Source of the DNA: Stichopus chloronotus
Lineage: Eukaryota > Echinodermata > Holothuroidea > Aspidochirotida > Stichopodidae
NCBI GenBank assembly: GCA_021234535.1
Contig: CM037835.1
Span: forward strand, 5,518,001-5,582,000
Direction: 5' to 3'
DNA: 64,000 bases
The notes beneath the pieces are model-generated. The model saw only the letters and a program-made list of their open reading frames with translations. It did no database searches and was not told where the DNA came from. This document shows positions 53,145 to 64,000 of this stretch, piece after piece. Made by a program: the position numbers and the translations under genes. Within the stretch, counting starts at the first letter, position 1; each line of letters opens with the position of its first letter.

Positions 53145-53877
53145 ATGTTGATTTCGTTTTCTTTTTTGGCCGATGGTGTTCGGATGTTCTTCCTTGTTTG
53201 CTTTTTCGCAACATCTGAATGTGTAAGTTACAACCAAACTAATTTAAATAAAGCCTTAAGGATCGGTGTCATGCTCCCGAAACATCCCATCACCACGAAT
53301 GATGGAAAAATATCCGAACATGCTCCCAACTACCCTTTCTTTCTCCAGTTAGTGGTCCCAGCAATACATATAGCACTGGAAACTGTGAAAAATAGCATGT
53401 TACCTAACCACGACGTGTCAATGTTGTGGAATGACACCAAATGTGACACGGAGACCTCTCAGATCATAGCCGTGGACATGTACGTCAAATATAAAGTGGA
53501 CGTATTCTTTGGACCAGCCTGCGAGTTCGCTGCGGCCCCACCAGTGAGATTCATAGGCCATTGGAATCTGCCTCTACTTACTGTAGGATGTAGGGCCTCG
53601 GGTTTCGATGAGTATTACTTGTTAACGCGTCTGGTGGGCTCTTACACAAAATTGGGTACGTCAATATTCGATATGGTTAACCAGTATAATTGGCGAAGAA
53701 TAGTGTTTATGGTGCACGAGCCAGATCACTCGTTTAATGACTATTCAATGGCGTGTTACCCACCATATAGACAAATGAACAGTGACTTGAATTATACCGT
53801 TCCTACAGTAGTATTCGACGCCAGTAGTCAGAAAGACTTCACAGCGCTATTACAAGAAGTAAACGTGAAAGGAAGAA
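53145..53877 (+). CDS. Natriuretic-peptide-receptor-like protein, first coding exon (copy B)
   Basis: Encodes 244 residues plus one base of a split codon. The signal peptide is about residues 1-26 (MFFLVCFFATSEC at its end). It is the same lobe-1 ANF-receptor domain as exon A, aligning over its whole length with well under half to about half identity by eye. VFFGPACEFAAAP is identical, and GSYTKLG and HWN-PLLT-G are conserved. Cys100 and Cys126 correspond to the first receptor disulfide. Cys204 aligns with Cys205 of A. Cys149 (TVGCRASGF) is extra, where A has Gly. Start at 53145, A at -3, upstream stop in frame. It ends AGAA-GTGAGT in phase 1, so exon C (5286 bases downstream) can join directly. 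Confidence 0.9.
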
Positions 53878-55600
53878 GTGAGTATGCATGAAATTCTACA
53901 GCTTTCTCAACCATCAGTATACAATCAGTAGGGGGAAATATACTATTTACAAGAGTTCCATCATAATCTCTTTGTACTTGAATAAGGCATGCAAATGCAG
54001 GGTATTGGTTTGTTTGGATGACTGCATCCTAAAATGCAGTAGAATTGATATCTGACCATCTATACCGCCGCGTACAGTCCTGTTGTTGAAGTTGTTGAAC
54101 TTCATGGCGTAAATGGGTAAATTACTGTACACCTGCTCTCCAGTGAAACATGCACTTGAAATAATATGCCACAGTTTGAATCCGTGTAAACTAGTAGTAG
54201 TACAGAGGTATTCGCCAGCTTCTAACTATATGGGGCGAGTTATCTCTCTTCTTCCACATCCTGTTGCTGTACACTACAAATTGCAACTGGAAAAAAAGTG
54301 CAGACTTCATTATTGAATTACGAGCAAGGGCGAAGGAAGCGCGGGGTTGGGGTTGGCCTTCCCCAGTTTCCACGGAGGGACATTCATTTTTATTAGGCCA
54401 GAGAGCCTTTGAAATGTCATTTATTGCAATCTGATGGGAAATTTGTATTAAACGTTTTCCCTGTAGCCTTCCAGGTGTACCCGATGGTGGCGCTTCGCTT
54501 ACATTGAGTCATTACTGCTCGCCCCTGACTAGGACAATTTGCACCCATCTATGATTCAAAAGTCAGTTTACACCACTGATACGGCAGGGGACTTACGCCA
54601 GAGTCCCCCCCCCCCCCCCTTTAACACTGGGTTACCTATGTGTGTTACCTCGCCAAACTGTTTCTTGAAGGATTCACTATCTTGGTACATAGTTTTTTCA
54701 GAGATATTTTTTCTGACAAAAAAGTAAACATCTGAGAAGTGAATCATGAAATCTGAGAAAAAGTTGTTACAATTACAAATTCAGACAATTGGTGGCACTA
54801 ACAGCATCTGAGAGCCTAGACCCCTCTTCCAGGGCAGCGATCTGTGGGGTTCATTCCCCTGACAAATTCCTTCTTACGCCTATACGTTTGCATGCATTCA
54901 CCTTATCAGGCCTTGGTCGAAAGTCCGATGTCAAAGGATTGGGGGATCATCGTCAATCTAAAACTTAAAACCTAAAATCCTAAAGTTATCCACTCCGAAT
55001 TTACAACTTTTGAAAATTGAAAAAGAAATAATAAATATAAATCATTACGTGCGTGAGGGTGAAACTTAAAAAAATTCTTTTCTAATTTTTTTCTCTCTAA
55101 TTGGACACCAGTAAGGGTGTCTCATTGTTTAAAAAATTCCAAACTACAGGTCCAGCCCTATGTCAGTTCCCCCCCCCCCCCGATATATCCCTAGAGACAA
55201 TACTCAAAACTTTACACAATTACGTCTCCGTGGCGTCGTGTGATCGTGTACGTCGGTAACACTACTTTGTGAAATATTGACAATATTGAACATGTATACC
55301 CTTCACGCACTTTGTGTGTGTTAATGTAATATTTGGTTCCCTTTTTTTACTACTTAACATTGCTGCATTACATAAGTTACTGCTTGAACGCTATTATTTT
55401 GCAAGTGACGAGTTTGGGCTGATGCTAAAGCGATAAGACATGTAAACAACACTCAAAACAAGGTGAAGTGTGGGTGTAAATATGTGGAAATTTTACACGG
55501 ATTATGCATTGTACCGTATGCAAAGTTCACAGTAGCTGCATACAGTAAAATTCATCCATCTTGGTTGCTGTCTCAGAAGGGAAGGGACTCACATGTTTAT
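53878..55600 (+). other. Intron after exon B; no further gene recognised
   Basis: Starts with the donor GTGAGTATGC. C-runs lie at 54605-54619 (15) and 55169-55181 (13). Open frames are short and without domains. Confidence 0.55.
54605..54619. repeat. Poly-C run (15 C)
   Basis: One of the two longest C or G runs in the window, located in the intron between exons B and C. Confidence 0.97.
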
Positions 55601-55850
55601 TTTGGAAGCATATATTTCCTTCTTTAAACGTACGATATCACTTATCACCGTGTAAGCCAAATGGCAAATAATTAAAAGACAAAATGTATAGGCTTAACAA
55701 AAGAAATGCTGACACCGTGCAACAGTTTACATATCTCAAAAGTGGTAATAAATATAAATATAGTTCAAACGGATTGTCATTCAGAGTCTCACATTGTAAC
55801 ATGTAAATGAAGCTATCTGTTTTCTTCATGCGTGTCACTTGGTGTTTCAT
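55601..55850 (+). repeat. Dispersed repeat pair, copy 2
   Basis: Collinear with 19021-19285, including TTTGGAAGCAT, TAGGCTTAACAAAAGAAAT and GACACCGTGCAACA. It is inside the receptor intron. Confidence 0.75.
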
Positions 55851-56239
55851 GATGTTTCATTGTTCAGAAAGTAATGTTCAAACATGTATGCAGTTATTTT
55901 TGAAAAACTCATTTTGTATTGTACTCATATAGAACTCATGAATTGCACGTACTAACAGAACGTGACTGCCGTCATTGATACTATACGTTGTTTGTCGTTA
56001 ATAATAATAATAATACCGTGACAACGTCCGCTCTGTAGAAATTTCTCATTACTGGAATATGCACAGTATTAAGTCATCATGTTGGCTTTGTCCTGTTGTA
56101 GAGTACTGTAGATAAAAGGAGAGCTGATAAAAATTCAAAGGTCGAAGTGCATGGATACTCTGCTGTCTGCCATTGAGAAACTTAACACGTGGCTAAGTCT
56201 GTTACTTGTTTTTGTACAAATGCCGGGATTGTACAGATT

Positions 56240-56470
56240 GTATGGTTCTTAGTTGAAGTTGTGTCACATTACTACTATGGTAGTTGTACGTGCATGTTGT
56301 TCAGCATTAGTTGGTCCAATGTCTGAAATGGGCCATATGGCCCCTTTTATGGTGCTGTGCAATTCGCTTTTCCTGCAGGTTGTATGGCACAAGTTTAGGT
56401 TGTGTCACATTACCACTGTAGTAGTGTTTCCTTGTGATGAAGATGAGCAAGTGATAGAATTGGATGAGAA
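56240..56470 (+). repeat. Two-copy ~140 bp duplication
   Basis: GATTGTATGG...GTTGTGTCACATTACTACT (from 56239) recurs as GGTTGTATGG...GTTGTGTCACATTACCACT (from 56379). Both copies lie in one open frame (56253-56525, 90 codons), giving LCHITTMVVV and LCHITTVVVF. The frame ends CDEDEQVIELDEKSVLL and ILRYKLGPKLD. A coding origin is possible but not shown. A minus-strand frame is open too. Confidence 0.55.
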
Positions 56471-56837
56471 AAGTGTTTTGCTGATCAGCATTCTTAGGTA
56501 CAAACTGGGGCCCAAACTTGATTAAACTTATATTAGTCGCTTGGTTATACTTAAGGGCTGTAGTTGTAACAATCTTCATGCAAGGGACCATAGTGCTCTT
56601 GGGCTCTTGTTGAAGGTACACACCGTTGGTATTACGAATGCAGTCAGAGTTGGTGCATGAGCAAGCCTAAAGCACGTCCTTTGTGCGGGTTCTCTCCCAT
56701 TATTCCTTTGTAATGTTATGTTTTTAGTTGTCAATTTTTCTGACCAAGCTATGGAAAACATTTCTAATGGCTTTTTTTTTTCAAAAAATGGTAGGCCTGT
56801 GGGGATTAATATGATGCACAGTCTACCCAATCTACAG

Positions 56838-56922
56838 TGATTATGAAGAACTTGCAGAAGTTTGTAAAAGTTCTGTGGGACTCGCAAATGTTGCAGTTAA
56901 GTGGGAGTTAAAAGAAGTTACA
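56838..56922 (+). CDS. Candidate exon inside the receptor intron
   Basis: After TCTACAG, one base completes a codon, then 28 codons read DYEELAEVCKSSVGLANV and AVKWELKEVT up to a strong donor GTAAGT at 56923. If unspliced, the frame continues 11 codons to a stop at 56947-56951 and is followed by AATAAAG near 57092. The composition is protein-like, but no family was recognised. Its donor phase (0) and position do not fit between exons B (phase 1) and C, so it would be a nested gene or a cassette that shifts the frame. Confidence 0.3.
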
Positions 56923-57462
56923 GTAAGTACACTTTGTGTGTGCATTAAATAGAGGAAGTCAGATGGAAGTTTATGTGTATTAAGTTTTTAAAGTAAAACG
57001 TATTTCTAGTCCATTAAGTATATTTAACTTGAAGTCTCGTCTGATTCCTTATTGTGACGTCCCTGCCATCCTACGTCTATAACGTATTTCAAATAAAGAG
57101 GTCAATGGTCAATGTGGTCAATGTCAAACATTGCTGAACATGTTCAAACACAATATTCCATCCAGAAGAAGTCGTATGCAACTTAGTCCGACTTAGGTTA
57201 AATTCTTGTTTAGCACACTCGATTACAGTCTCTTTATGCCCTTGAGTTTATTATACCCGTACACAATTGATACTTGTTTAAAAGAAACATGATCATCTGT
57301 TTTCAATTTCAATTGGATACTCTACAATGAGAACTTCCTTCGTTCAGCTGATTCAACAAGTTGTTTGACAATTAAAAAACAAAACATTTCGGTGGAGAGT
57401 GTATGCATTTAGTACATGCTCCTCAACACGGTCTTAGCTATATCCTGCAAAAGTCCACCACC

Positions 57463-59163
<1,701 letters not shown>

Positions 59164-59474
59164 TTGTTTTCATATGCGCCTCAAGCGACACTGTGAGGGA
59201 GATAATGATTCAAGCCCACGACATGGGAATGACCGGAGGGGACTACGCGTTCTTCAGTGTCAACCCCTTCGACAGCAAATACTTTGGAGATCCCAGCTGG
59301 TATCGGGAGGGCGACAGCAGCGAAACCAACGAGAAAGCAAAGGCGGCCTATCGGGCCTTGATGACGATACAACTGCACTCAGAGAAAAGCGACGACTACG
59401 AAGACTTTGCGATGGAAGTGAAAAAACGAGCCTGGCAAGACTTCAAATACAGCTTCGACGAGAAAGGGGAACAG
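59164..59474 (+). CDS. Natriuretic-peptide-receptor-like protein, second coding exon (C)
   Basis: The acceptor TTTCTACAG is followed by TT, which completes the split codon (Val after exon A, Ile after exon B). Then 103 codons follow: VFICASSDTVREIM, AHDMGMTGGDYAFF, the Ser-Trp-x-Arg-x-Gly-Asp turn, the ETNEKAKAAYRALM helix and the FAMEVKKRAWQDF region. These are lobe-2 features of natriuretic peptide receptors in family order. The Cys of VFICAS is the likely partner of Cys205 (A) or Cys204 (B). The exon seems to end at ACAG-GTACCA (phase 0), where the alignment with known receptors would continue with VN-like residues. This donor is weaker than those of A and B. The frame read through ends at 59513. 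The membrane and intracellular exons are outside the window. Confidence 0.87.
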
Positions 59475-59523
59475 GTACCATTTGTTAAAAGTCCCTATTC
59501 CATTTCATTCTAATCATTTGACC

Positions 59524-59744
59524 CAGTGGCGGATCCAGGCGATGCCGTGGGTTCTCGTGTAACCCCTCCAATCAAAGTATAATTGATCAATCTTGACTTT
59601 ACTATTATAGGGCAGACATCTCACTGTTGCTCTTCTCGTTCCGGCTATATGTAGCGAGCATTATTTTTTATGTGAATCTCTCAGACACTCTCCCGTATGC
59701 GTGAATCTAGTGCACCCCCAAACAAAAATCCTGGATCCACCCCT
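59524..59744. mobile_element. Small MITE with CAGTGGCGGATCCAGG end
   Basis: The left end CAGTGGCGGATCCAGG faces a degraded right end CCTGGATCCACCCC. About 220 bases, no coding capacity. Such ends are typical of hAT-like non-autonomous elements. It begins 50 bases after the splice donor of exon C, within the intron. Confidence 0.65.
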
Positions 59745-60367
59745 TCCCCACCCCCCTCCAGATTTGACGTATGTTCTCAGACTGAATTAAATGGATCATA
59801 CAATCTGTACCGAAACCTTCACAGCTTCTGAATTGTGTTTAAGATCCAACTGCGATGTTATGGTGGTGTTCCAAAAACCATTCGATTGTTTATTTCTTAA
59901 AAACTTACGATCGCTTCCCCCTCCCCCACCCCATTCCACACAAATACACCCTCTTCAATGTGACCTGATGAAGTGATAAAATTGGACAACGACTTGAAAT
60001 AATTGTTTTGGCACCTTCTCTCCTCAACTTTGGAAGTAAAAGATATTGTTTGGTATTCTACTCACGTATTTGAAGAACATATGCAATTAAGGCGCAGTGT
60101 GCTTCCAAGTCTTGCTACCTTTCTGCGTGTCTCTTTAATTACATCTTACTGCCGGAAAAATATGAAAGCATGTCACTTTTGCCTTCGTTTTCTACAACTT
60201 TTTGTTCGTATTGTGACTGTCTGAAGGCGAACAACGTATTTGACTTGACTTGAAGGGTTGATTTCATCACACACATAGCAGAAAACACAGCTGTCTGTTA
60301 TATAATCATTGTCGACGCCAGAAAGATTATAACATTTCAAACTTGGTTCGAGTATTTTCCATTATAG

Positions 60368-60463
60368 TTTTATATGACACTCGACAAAGATGAGCCCGTT
60401 GAACCTGCCACCTCGGAGGTTGACTTCAGCGGGAATGACATTGAAATATTTGATGATGCGTAA
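60368..60463 (+). CDS. Candidate alternative terminal exon, in phase with exon C
   Basis: After the acceptor TTTTCCATTATAG (ending 60367), the phase-0 frame reads FYMTLDKDEPVEPATSEVDF, then SGNDIEIFDDA and TAA. This matches the phase-0 end of exon C (intron of 893 bases). Codon composition is clearly richer in GC than flanks. AATAAA follows at 60566, with TTTGTGTGTTT 26 bases further on. Used after exon C, it would give a truncated acidic-tailed secreted ectodomain without membrane span. The ATG at 60374 could also begin an unrelated 29-residue ORF. The acidic tail matches no family I know. Confidence 0.35.
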   Translation, partial: FYMTLDKDEPVEPATSEVDFSGNDIEIFDDA

Positions 60464-60565
60464 AACTGTGTAAGTGACACCAACTGATTAAAACGCAACC
60501 AACTGTGGGGGTGGGAACTCGCTTTCATCTGGATTCGTTCTCGCTCGACATCGGCAACAGCAATT

Positions 60566-60571
60566 AATAAA
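60566..60571 (+). terminator. Polyadenylation signal AATAAA with GT-rich element
   Basis: AATAAA with CTTTGTGTGTTTAAAC about 25 bases downstream. It lies 103 bases after the stop of the candidate exon at 60368-60463. Confidence 0.45.
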
Positions 60572-60607
60572 AGGAACGTCAAGAGGTTCTGCACCTTTGT
60601 GTGTTTA

Positions 60608-61309
60608 AACCTGCAGTGAGTGTTGTGTTTGATATAGGGGTAGGGTGAAGTTTTGTCATAGGAACAGGTTCTTACAACAAGATGTGAAACCTACGGAGGG
60701 CTAGTCGTAAAAATAAGAAGCCCATTGGCGCCAAGTAGAACGACAAACATGTTAAAAAAATGCATCCACACTATAATTGAATCGTACAAGGCCACGATCA
60801 TCTACTGCTACCGGCGACGCATTTCGCTTCGAATATTCGTGGAATCGACCACTAATTTTCTATACGCGATATCGTATATAAAAAACCGTCGACCGGAAAG
60901 GAGGGGGGGGGGGGTGTGTGATGCAAAAATCTTAAAAAAAGACCTGTACCGTACCATTTCAGTGACTGGAATCTTCTCAGTTAAATGTATGAGGGTTCTC
61001 GGATAATTTATAATCAGTTCGCAAAAGATCCCTACCTCCAAGTAATAATTAGGAAAATGTTAAAGGGATTGAAAGAAGGAAATTGACATTTCACGAAAAT
61101 AGGGAATTTTTTTTTCCGTTCTTTCGTAGTGAAAACCATACCTCCATAGCAAGCTCGCTTGGGAATTTGTAGTATCACCGATGCACAACTACTTGAATAT
61201 CAGTTTTATTTCTGCATATTCTTGACTGTCTGAAGAATTAAAAACATTGTAGTAGTTTTAGGTTTTAATCGCGAAGAAAATATCGTCTAAATTTAAGCTT
61301 TTGTTCCAT
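60608..61309. other. No gene recognised
   Basis: A 12-G run lies at 60903-60914. Short frames on both strands around 60725-61041 have no domain. Confidence 0.5.
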
Positions 61310-61440
61310 TAAAATCCAGAAACTTCTGCGGCCTGCTCCCCAACTGGACGACCACTAGGCCTTGTCCTGGACCCCACTTGGGCTTATAAGCGGGCACCTG
61401 GACCCGGCGTCTGATTTCTAGCGCTAGGTACTGCGGCAAT
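61310..61440. repeat. GC-rich decayed repeat
   Basis: AACTTCTGCGGCCTGCTCCC, AGGCCTTGTCCTGGACCCCA and GCGGGCACCTGGACCC recall a GC-rich tandem family. Similar wording occurs within the array at 45520-46300 (GGGGCTTCCGG, CCCTGGACTTGG). Confidence 0.5.
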
Positions 61441-63639
61441 CACAGTAAATTCCTACACCATTTAATGCTGCACACCCACTTTTTCCACCCTGACCAATTC
61501 ACTGCCTATTACTTGTTGATATGTTCCTTAAGTTAAATGCCTCAAGGTTTATTGTGTTCATGTTTCATGTCAACGTTTTAAGCTCCATGCCCGATTAGTT
61601 ATTACACTTGGATCATTACAGTGCTTGTTATACATCAGGCACGTGTTCCTCTTTACTGACAAATTATTTTGTGTCGACTTAAAATTGTTGTATGCAATGA
61701 AGCGCCCCGATAAAGTGTCTGTGTATAACATGGCTCACTGTTTATGAAAACAAGATTGCGTGACGATTTTTGGCATAAATATGAATCAACTCAGGATGGT
61801 CGTTATGAGATATTAAAGTTAAAAAAGATCGTCTTTATAAACCAGTGTTTAATTCGAGTTAGGTATGGACTTAGGAACATTACAATGGAATGTTTACTAT
61901 AAGTCAGCACCCTAATCAGTCAATGCCGAGTGGTATTCACACAGCAAAAAGTCTATTCCCACACCAGCCTCAGTATGGGTAGAACATCTAACTTGTTTAT
62001 TTTTCTTGCAATAGCTGAGCATAACTTCCAGTCTCCTATCTGTGAAGCAAGCGTCATAATGTATGTTGCAATATGCATGTTGTAAAGAAATCGTAGCTAT
62101 GAAACGGCATTGAACCTATACAATATACGTATGCAATTCTAAAGAGGTCGTACTTGAACGTGTAAGTACTCCTCTGCACAATGCAACACAATCAGACGTT
62201 TGACCTTCGATTTCTCCCTCTCCTTTCTCTTTTTTGGTCATTAATTCTTCCGGTCTACGCTTAGGTAATAGTGCCTCCTATATGTTCGAGAATTCTAATG
62301 TACATCACAGGGGGCAAAATAAGAGGTTATCGTGCCTTTATTACAGTGGCAATGTACAAAGTCTGTGATGCTTGCTTTATACCAGTGTTGCCGGGACTTT
62401 TTTTTTTTTTGGAAGACAGTCCTTCATAGGATGTGTGGACTACACCTCTAACCGGCACTCTCTACCTTACCAACTTCGCCTACCATACCGCCCCCATCCT
62501 ACTTAGCTAAACAAAATCCCCCCCCCCCCCTCCCCATCAACACCTAGGTTCCTTACCATTGCTCACTCAACGGAGTTCCAACGAGTTTGAAAACATATTA
62601 CGATGCGAAGTAGTGCCTAAGAGTTATTGTCAAAAGGTTAGCCTTAAAGAATAATAACAAAGATAATGACAATACTAACAATTGCAACTGTTTCATGTTG
62701 CTTGTCACTTTGAAAAAGGGTTTGAAACAAATAAATACAACGAAAGAAATTACAGACAGATAGACAGGCTATTGCAATATTCGTTAAAATTTCTGAAGTT
62801 AAAAAATCTGGAAAAAAAAATCTTAAATGGAATAGTGAGTCTTTTTCGCAGAGAGAGAGAACTAGAAGTCAGGAACTTGTCTTCAGTTTAATAACTTACC
62901 ATGATGCTATCATTATGTTTCTCCTCTTAATTAGCGGAATCGCTGCGCATATGTTATTACAAGGAAACAACAAATGGCTTTTTGTCTCGTCAAAGTACAA
63001 TAACCACCATCTGAGGCTGATGTGAAAAAGTTAATACAGGTTGTGTAAATATTATGGAGCTGTTTACGATCGGTAACGTGACTTTATTTGCAATAATGTA
63101 CCTTGGTTATCGGCAATTTTGATATACGTATCCCGTTTGATATAGGAAATGAGATGCAGTACTTCGAACCAGGGAGTTGCTAACTAGTCTCTGTTCGAAT
63201 GTGAACAAAATTTAAAGCATCGCAAGCTAATGCAAACTTCCGCAAATTATGTTGTATTTAGAATTGTCTTGATCCCTGAAGAAAAGTGTGAAAGTTGCGC
63301 CGTCATGCTTTCGATATATTTTCCAGATATTTCCGCAGACGGCCGCTTTGCCCAATTGCCCAATCTGAGACATTTCATGGACAATTTGCAAACCTTTGTT
63401 GGAAACGTAATGATTCCAAGTCACACTTGTACATTTTGTAGCTATACATTAGAGTCCACCCGTCGCGGAAAGTGGGGAGAGGAGGAAATTCTGTACTGCT
63501 ACTTACAAATAATGGCGACGCCAAAGTGAGTACGTCTTGAACCAATATAAAAGTCGCCAGGAAAACTGCGAGGAAAGCATGCGAAATTTTTAAGCATATA
63601 TGTTGAAAGCTGAATGTGGTAAATACACACGTAAACAGC
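61441..63639. other. No gene supported
   Basis: A 13-C run lies at 62518-62530. A 99-codon ATG frame at 63230-63529 has two C-x2-C pairs (CESC, CTFC) and ends at a GTGAGT donor-like word. The antisense strand is also open and no family was recognised. The next receptor exon was not found. Confidence 0.45.
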
Positions 63640-63760
63640 GTTTACCAGAAAACTACATAGCGTGCGAAGCGCTCTGAAATACGGTGATTGTGTCGCGAAA
63701 GGTCACAGGGCGCGAAGCGAGCCGAAATTTTGGCCAATCTTTACCTCACTCCAGCTCTCA
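63640..63760. repeat. GCGAAGCG-type repeat
   Basis: GTGCGAAGCGCTCTGAAATA is followed about 50 bases later by GCGCGAAGCGAGCCGAAATT, two related units in a CpG-richer patch. It looks like a decayed dispersed repeat. Confidence 0.5.
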
Positions 63761-64000
63761 TCCCTATATCTAGTATACAGGGATGAAACATGTTACTTGA
63801 GCGGTCGTTAAAGTCGCCTAAAATGACACTTAATTGAAAGCCCACCTTACCCCCCTTGTAGGATTCAACCGAAACTTAGTTGGCCAGGAGCCCTTATGTT
63901 GGGGTACCTCATGGTATACAAATGACATGGATCGGGATTACCCACTGGGTTTAGGAGGTGAAAAGGAGGATTAAAATGTGTGTGTGTGGATGTGTGTGTG
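63761..64000. other. No gene recognised; GT-rich edge
   Basis: The window ends inside a GT-rich stretch from about 63977. No coding frame could be supported. Confidence 0.5.

Noticed and set aside
63230..63529. 99-codon frame with CESC and CTFC pairs near the right edge, considered as the next receptor exon
   Set aside because: It does not resemble the lobe-2 or membrane-proximal part of natriuretic receptors, and the antisense strand is also open.

Overview
The window looks like nuclear DNA of a marine invertebrate, probably a deuterostome and possibly an echinoderm such as a sea cucumber. This is inference. The DNA is AT-rich and dominated by introns, microsatellites, miniature transposons and tandem-repeat elements, and the palindrome TAGGCCTA recurs. 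The only long coding exons encode the ligand-binding ectodomain of a natriuretic-peptide-receptor-like protein. There are no bacterial-style operons, and I found no rRNA, tRNA or CRISPR array.

Firm genes are all on the plus strand in the right third. Exon A (43135-43870) and exon B (53145-53877) are two diverged versions of the same first coding exon: signal peptide plus the first lobe of an ANF-receptor domain. Both end in phase 1 at a good splice donor. Exon C (59164-59474) is a matching second exon. It begins with the two bases needed to complete the split codon and continues the same domain. No second-exon copy is visible between A and B. The simplest readings are that A and B are alternative first exons of one receptor gene, or that A is the start of an incomplete tandem copy. 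Membrane, kinase-homology and cyclase exons would lie beyond the right edge.

Weaker coding candidates are short exons judged from a splice site, an open frame and local codon composition. They lie at 2907-3007(+), 22546-22660(-), 26444-26608 with 27228-27312(-), 39666-39872(+, with a polyadenylation signal), 40987-41108(+), 50551-50717(+), 56838-56922(+) and 60368-60463(+, with a polyadenylation signal). Two of these, 50551 and 60368, are in phase with receptor exons A and C and could end short secreted isoforms. A decayed C2H2 zinc-finger fragment lies at 4278-4590(-).

The rest is repeat-rich. There are two copies of a roughly 900-1000 bp element built of ~140 bp units carrying AGGTCA half-sites (15.0-15.9 and 46.9-47.9 kb), with related arrays at 10.4-11.2 and 16.6-17.1 kb. 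Two copies of a ~570 bp foldback element are flanked by TTAA (17.5 and 31.4 kb), and smaller inverted-repeat elements lie at 21.6, 34.8 and 59.5 kb. A near-perfect 54-bp-arm hairpin sits at 7.2 kb. Long AT, ATGT, CATA and GA microsatellites are present, as are thirteen poly-C or poly-G runs of 10-15 bases. Open frames up to about 140 codons occur on both strands and fit chance, so most are not annotated.
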